Source: JAQXDR01 sp038138625
GTDB lineage: Bacteria > Pseudomonadota > Alphaproteobacteria > Rhodobacterales > Rhodobacteraceae
Assembly: GCA_038138625.1 (NCBI GenBank)
Contig: JAYQEA010000125.1
Location: 1 to 10,349 of the forward strand
Length of the DNA: 10,349 nt
Reading direction: 5' to 3'
Positions 1 to 7,728 of the stretch are shown one piece after another. Every line of letters starts with the position of its first letter. The stretch's first letter is position 1. The position numbers were made by a program, and so were the translations under genes. The notes under the pieces are model-generated. The model saw nothing but the letters and a program-made list of their open reading frames with translations, made no database searches and was not told where the DNA came from.

Positions 1-19
1 GAGCGATTGCGCGTGATCC

Positions 20-25
20 AAGGAG
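20..25 (+). promoter_or_regulatory. Ribosome binding site deciding the start at 35
   Basis: AAGGAG is a near-consensus Shine-Dalgarno. Its distance to the ATG at 35 is 9 bases, while it touches the upstream in-frame ATG at 26, which makes the shorter protein the more likely product. Confidence 0.65.
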
Positions 26-34
26 ATGGTGTCG

Positions 35-2518
35 ATGACCGAACAGACAGTGGTATTAGGTGGAGAACCTGCCTGGGATATAACGGTGAGTTATGAAATA
101 GGGGATGCCGTCACCCACGCAGATCAGACGTGGCAGGCGCGAGAGGCCAATGTCGCTGTTGTTCCGGGTACCGATACGGCTGTCTGGATGCAGATGGCGG
201 GTGGCTTTGATCTCGAGACATATTACACGCTTTTGGCAGATGTGATTGCGGCAGGCGAAGCCTCGGCCGCAACGGCGGCGGGCAATGCGTTGCATGACAC
301 TGTGATGGTGCATGACCTGCCGACGCTGGCGGCTGATACCACAATAGAGTATGGCACGGGCTCTCCGGTGTTTGTCCAGCCGGGTCATCTGGTGCGGACA
401 TCCCGTGAAGGCCTTGTGTATGTTGTGGCGGATCCGGCTGCGACAGATCATCAGGTCACGACCCCGGGAGGGGTCAAGCTGTATGTTGAGCCCGTAGCAG
501 GCGAGATCTGGGACCGGCAGTGGTTTGATATAGCCGATGATGCCACACGGGTACAGGCGGCCATCAATTTTTCAACGCAATACCAGTTTGACAAGGACGC
601 GCCCATCAAGGTCAAGGTCTTTGGGCAATACATTATGAATAAGCCAATCGGCTTGTATTTCTTTGATGGCAGTCAGTTTCGATATACCTCTGTCCATCTG
701 GAAGCGCCGGCAGGGGGGTATGTCAACAACCAACGTACGACGTTTACGTTTACGGATGGACAAAACCCCGGTATTGTCGTGCAGCGCGTTCGCAACAGCG
801 TGATCCGCAATATCTCAATCAAGGGGGCGGCGAATACCGTCGGCCTGCCCAGTTACCAGAAATTACTCGACCGTGACAGTCAGGGGTCACCTTGGTGGAA
901 CACATCTGGCGCAGCAGAGAGTGGCGTGTTCAAACACCATGCTGGGATTGTGCTGGATCTTTTCTACAGCGGGCAGCCCAGCTCTGAGAAATTTTCATAT
1001 TATGATGGCTCAACCCCTGATGTGCCGGACCATTACGTGGATACTGAAGGGACCACAGAGTTCTTGGTTGATAATTGTGAAATTCAAGGTTGGGTGATCG
1101 GTGTCAATACATCGGGTTCGGCAATCCAGCTTGGGGACAGTATCACGGTGCGTGATAGTAACTTTGGCAGCAACCGGATTGCCGTACAGATTGGAGAGAG
1201 CCAGAACCGGGGTGTGCTGATACAGGATTGTCATGGCAAGGGGCACGACCTCATCGTGGCTACGGGGTCGGGATTTGGAACAGGCACTGGCTCGGGATGT
1301 TATGTGCGTGGTGGGGTCTGGGTTCATAACTATGCGTTGGTTGCTGCCAATACCAGCCGTGGCAACGGTGCTTTTTCAGATGTTTATGCAGAAAGCACCT
1401 GGACAGTCGGGCACGTGGACGGGTCATTTGGGTTCACATTCAAAGACTGTAATATCAAATTGGTAGATGGTGCGGAGGCAGGTTTGCCCGGTCCGGATGC
1501 TGCTATCACCGGATCAGGACGGGTGCAATTTATTGGCGGCTTCATTGGTCATTATGGGAACTCTCCCCGCAAGCTGGCACTGACAACACCCACTTCTTTT
1601 CGTGATTGCACGATGTCCAGTCCACCGGTGTTCAATTTTGATATCATGCCGTTCTTCGACAATGTGAGTTTTCGTAACGAAAACGCCAAGGCAGCCAGAA
1701 TGTTGATTTCAGGTGAATCTACTAATTTGCTGGATAAGGGGCAATTCAACAGCGGGGGGCGTTTGATCATGACCAACTTCGCCATGCCTGATGGGATTTG
1801 GCAAGGGGGAAGCCCGGGCAACAAGTTTTACGTGGGATCGCTGTCCATTACGGTCGTTGGAGACGGGACTGCTATGATAAACGGGGTGGATAGTACATCC
1901 TTGGGTCGTATGCGCGTTGGTGACCACCTGTCATCGATCACGTCCTTTTCAGGACGCCAGAACAGCAAGGGAACAGCCGATTTCCGGAATGTTATTTTGG
2001 GGCGTATCATCGATATTACAGGCAGTGATGTGACCTTGGCGGGCGTGGCGTATAGCCTGCCCACAGGAACATACAGCGTGTACCTCAACACATTGGGCAA
2101 GACGCATCTGCCAAGCGTGGGAGATTTCACCACCGGTAGTCCCGTCATCACAAATTGCAGCAATACCATCGGATGGGCGGAGGGTGATGTCATCCTCACC
2201 GCCAAATCGGGTCCCATGAAAAATGGTGCGCGGGTTATCTCAGTTGGGGCGGACACTATCACCATGAGCCTTGACGCCAACAAAACCAGAACAACAGAGC
2301 ATTTCTATGATGTCCCGTTGCGATTGGTCCAGATGACGCGCGGCAACGATTTTGGTGCACCAACGGGAGGCGATTTTCCACCGGGTGCTTTTGTCTGTGC
2401 AGAGGTCCCGACCAAGGACGCAAATGGCATGGTGTTGACGGGTTGGATTTGCACACAAGGGGGCAATCCAGGGCTCTGGGAGCCGGTCTATCAGTCCACT
2501 GTAAGTCCGGCGGCATGA
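35..2518 (+). CDS. Right-handed beta-helix (pectate-lyase-like) protein with N-terminal carbohydrate-binding-like module
   Basis: The protein has 827 residues if it starts at the ATG at 35. An AAGGAG Shine-Dalgarno at 20-25 lies 9 bases before that ATG but directly abuts the in-frame ATG at 26, so 35 is preferred. Residues about 14-57 have the aromatic spacing (W14, Y20, W33, W51) and the G-D-x-V...PGTD..W pattern of short CBM5/12-like chitin/carbohydrate-binding modules. Residues about 165-540 are rich in short Asn/Gly/Val/Ile strands typical of a parallel beta-helix, as in pectate lyases, polysaccharide depolymerases and phage tailspikes. The last 250 residues look beta-rich with a TGSPVITN-type segment common in tailspike-like proteins. 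I see no signal peptide, membrane segment or RTX calcium repeats. By context it may bind or cleave an exopolysaccharide; a prophage tailspike is the alternative. Catalytic residues cannot be assigned by eye. It ends just before a strong terminator. Confidence 0.8.
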   Translation: MTEQTVVLGGEPAWDITVSYEIGDAVTHADQTWQAREANVAVVPGTDTAVWMQMAGGFDLETYYTLLADVIAAGEASAATAAGNALHDTVMVHDLPTLAADTTIEYGTGSPVFVQPGHLVRTSREGLVYVVADPAATDHQVTTPGGVKLYVEPVAGEIWDRQWFDIADDATRVQAAINFSTQYQFDKDAPIKVKVFGQYIMNKPIGLYFFDGSQFRYTSVHLEAPAGGYVNNQRTTFTFTDGQNPGIVVQRVRNSVIRNISIKGAANTVGLPSYQKLLDRDSQGSPWWNTSGAAESGVFKHHAGIVLDLFYSGQPSSEKFSYYDGSTPDVPDHYVDTEGTTEFLVDNCEIQGWVIGVNTSGSAIQLGDSITVRDSNFGSNRIAVQIGESQNRGVLIQDCHGKGHDLIVATGSGFGTGTGSGCYVRGGVWVHNYALVAANTSRGNGAFSDVYAESTWTVGHVDGSFGFTFKDCNIKLVDGAEAGLPGPDAAITGSGRVQFIGGFIGHYGNSPRKLALTTPTSFRDCTMSSPPVFNFDIMPFFDNVSFRNENAKAARMLISGESTNLLDKGQFNSGGRLIMTNFAMPDGIWQGGSPGNKFYVGSLSITVVGDGTAMINGVDSTSLGRMRVGDHLSSITSFSGRQNSKGTADFRNVILGRIIDITGSDVTLAGVAYSLPTGTYSVYLNTLGKTHLPSVGDFTTGSPVITNCSNTIGWAEGDVILTAKSGPMKNGARVISVGADTITMSLDANKTRTTEHFYDVPLRLVQMTRGNDFGAPTGGDFPPGAFVCAEVPTKDANGMVLTGWICTQGGNPGLWEPVYQSTVSPAA

Positions 2519-2534
2519 TGTTGTTCATATAAAT

Positions 2535-2564
2535 CCAATAAGGCCCCATCCGGGGCCTTATTGG
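2535..2564 (+). terminator. Strong hairpin terminator after the beta-helix gene
   Basis: This is a perfect 13-bp stem with left arm CCAATAAGGCCCC, a four-base ATCC loop and right arm GGGGCCTTATTGG. It begins 16 bases after the stop codon. The A/T-rich outer stem gives a short T-containing tail on both strands. It isolates the beta-helix gene from the acyltransferase downstream. Confidence 0.85.
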
Positions 2565-2840
2565 GTCAGTTGGATATAATCCGTGGGATATAAGCGGTGA
2601 TGAGAGCTGACCTGCCCGTTTGGTCCCAGATCAGAATATCCGTTCCTCGGAATCTTAAGAGACGGGCATAGACACTTGTAATGCATACCTACATGTGACG
2701 GGTCACCAAGGTGAATGTACGATTTTAAGCCATTCAATCATTCCGAAATAGCGTCTGCGCAACGCAAATGCTAAGGAGCGCATGGAGACGGTATAGGTTG
2801 TACTGTCGTACCATGCCCAATTTTTTTTATGGTGGTTTTT
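2565..2840. other. Intergenic leader of the acyltransferase gene
   Basis: About 275 bases without a credible gene. It holds a TATAAT hexamer at 2575-2580 without a clear -35 box, a GTGAC-GG-GTCAC dyad at 2695-2706, and a T-rich stretch at 2821-2842 just before the acyltransferase start. A promoter for the acyltransferase must lie here if the hairpin at 2535-2564 terminates, but I cannot pinpoint it. Confidence 0.4.
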
Positions 2841-4769
2841 TTGAAGTATCGAGCAGAGATAGACGGGCTGCGGTCCGTGGCTGTTTTGCCAGTCATCCTG
2901 TTTCACGCCGGGTTTTCTGTGTTTAGCGGGGGGTTTGTTGGGGTGGACGTCTTTTTTGTGATCAGCGGGTTTCTGATCACGTCAATCCTGATCAATGAGT
3001 TGGAAAACGGTCGGTTCAGCTATGCCAGCTTTTTAGAGCGCCGGGCCCGCCGGATCCTGCCGGCCCTGTATTTCGTGATTCTTGTCTCTATCCCGGCGGC
3101 CTATATCTTGTTGCTGCCAAACCAGCTGGTGGATTTTGGACAAAGCATCATGGCGACGGTGCTGTTTGGCTCTAACATTCTGTTCTGGCGTGAAGTGGGT
3201 TATTTCGCCCCCGCAGCCGAGCTTAAACCCCTGCTGCATACCTGGAGTTTGGCAGTCGAGGAGCAGTATTATCTGCTGTTTCCACCCTGCCTTTGGCTGT
3301 TGTGGCACTTTGGACGACGGACGGCTTTTTGGTGCGCCCTGGGGGTTGCTCTGATGAGCCTGGCCCTATCGGAATGGGGCTGGCGCAACAGCCCGGCAGG
3401 CAATTTCTTTTTGCTTCCAACGAGGGCCTGGGAGCTTCTGGCCGGATCACTTTGTGCGTTTCTGAGCGTGGGGCAGGCGCAGCGGTCCAACAACCTGTTA
3501 AGCCTTGCCGGACTAGGACTAATCCTGTTTGCAATCTTTGGCTTCGACGGGGATCTGCCCTTTCCCAGTATCTACACACTTGTGCCGGTAGGGGGCACCT
3601 GCCTGATCATCATGTATGCTGGGCAGGGCACACTGGTGCGGCGCGTGTTGTCGGCCACACCTTTTGTGGCGATTGGACTGATTTCCTATAGCGCCTACCT
3701 GTGGCATCAGCCTCTGTTTGCTTTTGCGCGGTTGGGGGTTTTGACCGAACCGTCGCCGTTAGTCATGGGTGGGCTGGCCTTGGCAGCACTGCTGTTGGCC
3801 TGGATAAGCTGGGCCTACATCGAGGCACCGTTTCGGAACCGCACGACGGGGCCGCTGGTGACGGCACGCTCTGTCTTCGTAACCACTGGGTCCTTTGGTA
3901 TACTGCTGTTTCTTGCCGGATTTGCTGGATACGGGTTGCAGGGGATGCCGCAGCGTCCGGTCGGAGAGACCAGCATCGGGGCTCTGAATGCGCGGATTGC
4001 GCCGAACTTTGGGTTTGCCCAGACGTGTCACGCCCGGTCGGCGGTACCAACAGAATGCCAGACCGGTCCGGAGCCCACAGTGGTCCTGTGGGGGGATAGT
4101 TTTGCGATGCATCTGGCGTCAGGGCTTGTCGCCAGTGCGGGGGACAGGGATATCGTGCAGCGCACCAAAAATTCCTGTGGTCCTTATCACGAGCTGGCCC
4201 AGATCGACGCCGCAGGCGCGCAGGCTTGGGCCGAAGACTGTATAGGATTCAATCGGGATGTGCTGTCCTGGCTTGGCACCCAACACCAGGTCGACTTGGT
4301 TGTGCTTTCGTCCAAGTTCCATGCCCTGAACAGCCCGCAGCTGTTGAATGGCAGGGGTGAGATTTTGACCGGTGATCCCACCGATCGGTTGCGCGCAGCA
4401 CTGGTCCGCACTGTGCAAGAAATCCAGGCCCTCGGTATCCCTGTAGTGGTCATGGGGCCCTCACCCAAGCAGCATTGGGATATTGGCCAATGCCTTGTGC
4501 GTCGCGAGGTCTATGGCCGCCCCGAAGATGCCTGTGACTTTGTCCTGTCCAAGACGATCACACCACAGCGTGAGGCATTCCTAGAGGCCGTAGCACAAGA
4601 GGTCCCGTTCTATTGGCTGCAGCGGGATATCTGCCCTGACGATCTCTGCGATACCTATCGTGAAGGCCGTATTTTGTATCAAGACAGCGGTCATCTAACG
4701 GTAGAGGGGAGCACGTTTCTGGGTGTAAAGCACGGTTGGATAACACAGCTGGAGGGGCTGGCACGATAA
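2841..4769 (+). CDS. OafA/YrhL-type membrane O-acyltransferase with C-terminal SGNH domain
   Basis: This is an acyltransferase-3 family protein that moves an acyl (usually acetyl) group across the inner membrane onto a surface or exported glycan. I prefer the TTG at 2841 (642 residues). A GGTGG stretch at 2831-2835 lies 5 bases upstream, and the protein then begins MKYRAEIDGLR, the usual family N-terminus; an in-frame ATG at 2829 would add four residues. The R-x10-H motif (R11, H22) is present, followed by FFVISGFLIT, the RRARRILPA loop and HTWSLAVEEQYYL. About ten hydrophobic segments fill residues 1-360. The C-terminal region (about 385-642) is an SGNH/GDSL-like periplasmic domain with block I WGDS (nucleophile S420) and the closing D-x-x-H pair D615/H618. 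Length and architecture match full-length OafA-like enzymes. The acceptor glycan cannot be told from sequence. No convincing terminator follows the stop. Confidence 0.93.
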   Translation: MKYRAEIDGLRSVAVLPVILFHAGFSVFSGGFVGVDVFFVISGFLITSILINELENGRFSYASFLERRARRILPALYFVILVSIPAAYILLLPNQLVDFGQSIMATVLFGSNILFWREVGYFAPAAELKPLLHTWSLAVEEQYYLLFPPCLWLLWHFGRRTAFWCALGVALMSLALSEWGWRNSPAGNFFLLPTRAWELLAGSLCAFLSVGQAQRSNNLLSLAGLGLILFAIFGFDGDLPFPSIYTLVPVGGTCLIIMYAGQGTLVRRVLSATPFVAIGLISYSAYLWHQPLFAFARLGVLTEPSPLVMGGLALAALLLAWISWAYIEAPFRNRTTGPLVTARSVFVTTGSFGILLFLAGFAGYGLQGMPQRPVGETSIGALNARIAPNFGFAQTCHARSAVPTECQTGPEPTVVLWGDSFAMHLASGLVASAGDRDIVQRTKNSCGPYHELAQIDAAGAQAWAEDCIGFNRDVLSWLGTQHQVDLVVLSSKFHALNSPQLLNGRGEILTGDPTDRLRAALVRTVQEIQALGIPVVVMGPSPKQHWDIGQCLVRREVYGRPEDACDFVLSKTITPQREAFLEAVAQEVPFYWLQRDICPDDLCDTYREGRILYQDSGHLTVEGSTFLGVKHGWITQLEGLAR

Positions 4770-5032
4770 CGCATTCCGTCTTCAACGGATCTTGATGATA
4801 TGCGAGTGGTTTCCCTCTGGCCGCCCCCTTCTGAAGCAGCCTTCCGCTATGTTTTGCAAAACGGAGGACGTATGTGGCCAACAAAAAATCTTAGCCAGAA
4901 AGGATTGTCCCAGATATATCGCCGGAGGGCGGTCACATCATCAACGCTTTTCCGACCTCACAGTGCTTCCATCTTCACGTTATAGATAAAAATCCAAACA
5001 TCCCAAATGCTGATGGTTTTTGGAGATCACGT
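4770..5032. other. Intergenic region between convergent genes
   Basis: About 260 bases lie between the converging acyltransferase and aminotransferase genes. Short open frames exist in the 4792-4989 stretch but resemble no known family and have no good ribosome binding site. A GTTTTGCAAAAC palindrome lies near 4852-4863. No clear terminator hairpin is visible for either gene. Confidence 0.4.
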
Positions 5033-6133
5033 TTATTTGAAGGACTTGACGGCTTCGATAACCTCGTTGATCTGCGCTTCGGTCATTTCCGCAAAGAGTG
5101 GCAGCGATAATCCGTGGGTGCCCAGCCTGTGTGCCACTGGGAAGTCAGCCTTGGTGTGGCCTCTATTTATGTAGCAGGGCAAAAAGGGAAGAGCGCATGG
5201 ATAGTTGATCGCGGTTGCCACGCCACGTTCGGTTAAATGGGCCCTAAGCTTGTCACGGTCTTCACACTGAACAACATAAAGATGCCACACAGGCTCTGCC
5301 CGCGGGTCCGTCGATGGTAGCTTCAGCCATTCAAGGTCTGCGAGCTTGGAGGTATAAACTGCCGCCAGCTCCTGCCGTCGCTTGGTCCAACCGGCCAGAT
5401 GGGGCAGTTTGACCCCCAAGATCGCGGCCTGGAGCCCGTCCATCCGTGAATTGATCCCTTCAATCTCGTGATCACCCTTTTTCAGGCCCCCGTGACGCGC
5501 AAATTTAGCCATTTGGTCGGCTAACGCTTTGTCATTAGTGACAATTCCACCAGCATCGCCCATTGCGCCAAGATTTTTGCCCGGGTAGAACGAGAATGTC
5601 GCAACGCGTCCAAAGCTGCCAACCTGTTTATTGTCGAAGCGCGCAAGATGGGCTTGTGCTGAATCCTCCAGGACCCAAAGATTGTGTCCATTTGCAATTG
5701 TCATGATCGATGTCATATCGGTCGGCTGACCATAGAGGTGTACAGGGATGATACCTACGGTCTTGTCAGTGATGCAAGCCTCGAGCAATGTCGGATCCAT
5801 GGTGTAAGTCATCGGATCCACATCGCAAAACACAACCTTGGCACCAGTCTGACTGACAGTTTCTGAAGTCGATATCCAAGACATTGCCGGGACCACGACT
5901 TCGTCTCCCGGACCGACACCCATAGCGATCATGGCGATATAGATTGCATCGGTACCATTCGCGCAGGACACGCAATATTTTGCCCCAATTGCTTTGGCGA
6001 AATCCTCTTCGAACTGGGTCACGTGCGGCCCACGGATGAATGCCGAGTTGGCGATCACATCTGCAATAGCCGCATCTACTTCCGGTTTAATGGTCGCATA
6101 CTGTGCATGCAGGTCAGCAAAGGGCACGGGCAT
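5033..6133 (-). CDS. DegT/DnrJ/EryC1 family sugar-nucleotide PLP aminotransferase (WbpE/WlbC-like)
   Basis: This 366-residue PLP-dependent enzyme is of the class that transfers an amino group from glutamate to a keto-sugar nucleotide. The PLP lysine is K186 in FSFYPGKNLG. The acidic D157 and Q160 of EDSAQAH contact the cofactor in the family, and the NGTDA loop at 59-63 fits the PLP phosphate pocket. Length and the C-terminal YPCALPFLPCY region are complete. AAAGGAT at 6141-6147 provides a good Shine-Dalgarno before the ATG. The gene follows the Gfo/Idh/MocA dehydrogenase by 32 bases on the same strand, so they are probably co-transcribed. The pairing suggests 3-amination of a UDP-HexNAc-uronic acid after 3-oxidation, as in UDP-2,3-diamino-uronate synthesis. 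The exact substrate is inferred; an ArnB/PseC-like 4-amination is less likely given the partner. Confidence 0.92.
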   Translation of the reverse strand: MPVPFADLHAQYATIKPEVDAAIADVIANSAFIRGPHVTQFEEDFAKAIGAKYCVSCANGTDAIYIAMIAMGVGPGDEVVVPAMSWISTSETVSQTGAKVVFCDVDPMTYTMDPTLLEACITDKTVGIIPVHLYGQPTDMTSIMTIANGHNLWVLEDSAQAHLARFDNKQVGSFGRVATFSFYPGKNLGAMGDAGGIVTNDKALADQMAKFARHGGLKKGDHEIEGINSRMDGLQAAILGVKLPHLAGWTKRRQELAAVYTSKLADLEWLKLPSTDPRAEPVWHLYVVQCEDRDKLRAHLTERGVATAINYPCALPFLPCYINRGHTKADFPVAHRLGTHGLSLPLFAEMTEAQINEVIEAVKSFK

Positions 6134-6165
6134 ATGAGTTATCCTTTGGATATGAAATCAGATGG

Positions 6166-7251
6166 TTACGGCTTCTGCCCCAACTTGGCAAATTTGGGTT
6201 TGAACCGAAGTGGGACTTCGCGCCCTGTTTCTACGCTTTCGTATATAGCAGAAATCAGTTCAAGGCTTCGGCGCCCTTCGAGCCCGTCGACAAGGTTTTG
6301 GGTCTCTCCGCTTCGCAGCGCCGCAACCACATGGTCATAATATTCCTTGTGCCCAAAACCGTAGACGTTGGGCGGGTTGACCGAATAGTTGGCCAGCACA
6401 TTTGCATCCTCAGGACGTTCGTCCTCGAATTTCCAGATTTTCATCTCGTTTACGGCCATGCCACCGATCTCAACTGTCCCGGTTGAACCAAGGATTGAAA
6501 TTGATCCTTCTATGTTCGTGGGACGGGTCGCAGTGGTGGCTTCGACAATGCCAAGTGCACCCGAGGCAAAGCGCAGCACGACGGCTGCGGTGTCCTCAGC
6601 TTCGATATCTACCAAGGCAGTGCGGGTCATTGCATAAACGCTTTCGACGTCACCCATCATCCATTCAAGGAGGTCAACATGGTGGCTGGCTTGGTTGGTC
6701 AGAACGCCACCGTCAAAGGCCCATGTGCCGCGCCATGGATCTTGGTCATAGTAGTATTGGTGGCGCGCCCATCGCACGCGGACAGTGCCCATCACCATCT
6801 TTCCGAACCTGCCTTCGGTAAGAGCTTCTCGCAGCTTTCGTACTGGCAGATTAAAACGGTTCTGCTTGACAACGAACAGACGTACGCCCGCTTCGTCACA
6901 AGCACGGATCATGGCGTCTGCATCTGCCAGTGTCAGCGCCATTGGTTTTTCTACAATAATGTGCTTGCCATGCCGTGCCAGCTCTACTGCGTTTGATGCA
7001 TGGTTGCCACTTTCAGTGAGCACAACGGCAACGTCGATCTCATTGTTTTGCATCATCTCGTGCATGTCAGAGTAATAGGCAACGTTGTAGCGCTGTCCGA
7101 TTTCGGCCGCACGTTCGGGCTTTAGATCACAGACTGCGCCTAGTTGCGCACCTTCTATCTGCCCCTTGCCCAACAGCTGCGAATGGCGATCCGCGATGCG
7201 CCCACACCCCACCAGGCCAAACTTGATTGGTTTGTCAGAAGAATATTTCAT
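6166..7251 (-). CDS. Gfo/Idh/MocA family NAD-dependent sugar-nucleotide dehydrogenase (WlbA/WbpB-like)
   Basis: This 361-residue oxidoreductase starts at an ATG with a weak Shine-Dalgarno. The N-terminal Rossmann fold carries GLVGCGRIADRH (glycines 12, 15, 17). The family signature EKPMA has K102, the usual proton-transfer lysine. The catalytic-domain stretch DGGVLTNQASHHVDLL includes H190/H191 and D193, matching the active-site histidine region of WlbA-like UDP-N-acetylglucosaminuronate 3-dehydrogenases. VKQNRFN and WRGTWAFDGG also match that subgroup. It would oxidise C3 of a nucleotide sugar for the aminotransferase encoded next. The 6-dehydrogenase (WbpA-like), N-acetyltransferase (WbpD-like) and any epimerase are not in the window. 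A scyllo-inositol or other sugar dehydrogenase role remains possible. Confidence 0.9.
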   Translation of the reverse strand: MKYSSDKPIKFGLVGCGRIADRHSQLLGKGQIEGAQLGAVCDLKPERAAEIGQRYNVAYYSDMHEMMQNNEIDVAVVLTESGNHASNAVELARHGKHIIVEKPMALTLADADAMIRACDEAGVRLFVVKQNRFNLPVRKLREALTEGRFGKMVMGTVRVRWARHQYYYDQDPWRGTWAFDGGVLTNQASHHVDLLEWMMGDVESVYAMTRTALVDIEAEDTAAVVLRFASGALGIVEATTATRPTNIEGSISILGSTGTVEIGGMAVNEMKIWKFEDERPEDANVLANYSVNPPNVYGFGHKEYYDHVVAALRSGETQNLVDGLEGRRSLELISAIYESVETGREVPLRFKPKFAKLGQKP

Positions 7252-7714
7252 GTCGTTGTCTTACCTGCAGATATAAGGGCTGGCTAGGGCTGTTGAATGG
7301 TGCAACAGCCATCGCATATTCGTTGGTTCTGGCTGCCAGATAGCGTCAAAAGATCGTTTTTTTATTCGCAAAAGAGGATAAAAGTATGCCACCGCTTCTC
7401 TCTAAAAAACCGGAAGTTGTCAAACTTCAAGTTATTCTTTTCAGGGATTGAACAAAACGATGACGCATACGTGTCTTTGCATCACTGATAGGGTGGCACA
7501 ATAGGATTGGTCGACCGGTTCTCAGTCTATTGACGGTGTTGAGAAACCCCACCGTATGTCGTTGCAAGACCGGCACTTGGACCTGTTTCTGCATTCCGCC
7601 TCATGGCGGTCAGTCGGCTCATGTCTATCAGCCTGCACGGAGTATCGTCAGGTTTGCTGAGATGGGCTGCAATTCTGCCCTCTAACCCCGTTATGGCTGT
7701 GATTTTATGTGTCA
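7252..7714. other. Spacer between sugar operon and IS5-family element
   Basis: About 460 bases without a convincing gene; the promoter of the minus-strand sugar operon should lie in its left part. An AAGAGGA followed at 7386-7451 by a 21-codon plus-strand frame (MPPLLSKKPEVVK...) is a weak small-ORF candidate. A minus-strand frame is open from the IS end down to a stop at 7527-7529 (about 62 codons), with an ATG at 7622, and may be a gene remnant, but I do not recognise it. ACGGTG/CACCGT arms near 7532-7555 form a weak dyad. Confidence 0.4.
7288..7310 (-). promoter_or_regulatory. Hairpin/dyad in the leader of the sugar operon
   Basis: GGCTGTTG and CAACAGCC form a perfect 8-bp stem with a 7-base loop, starting 37 bases upstream of the dehydrogenase start codon. 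There is no T-run after it on the minus strand, so it is more likely an operator-like dyad or an mRNA leader hairpin than a terminator. Function is inferred from position only. Confidence 0.4.
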
Positions 7715-7728
7715 GGGCCTGTGGACAA

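Noticed and set aside
1828..2283. 151-residue open frame on the minus strand
   Set aside because: It lies fully antisense to the beta-helix gene and resembles no known family.
2773..2796. AAGGAG followed by a four-codon frame (METV) before the acyltransferase
   Set aside because: The spacing is very short and there is no amino-acid run or attenuator structure to suggest a leader peptide.
3033..3707. Several minus-strand and alternate-frame open frames of 60-130 residues
   Set aside because: They are shadows of the acyltransferase gene.
4792..4989. Two overlapping open frames of about 60 residues between the convergent genes
   Set aside because: Neither has a good start context or recognisable similarity; they look like chance frames.
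7297..7488. 63-residue open frame on the plus strand
   Set aside because: No ribosome binding site, no family resemblance, and it overlaps the leader hairpin of the sugar operon.
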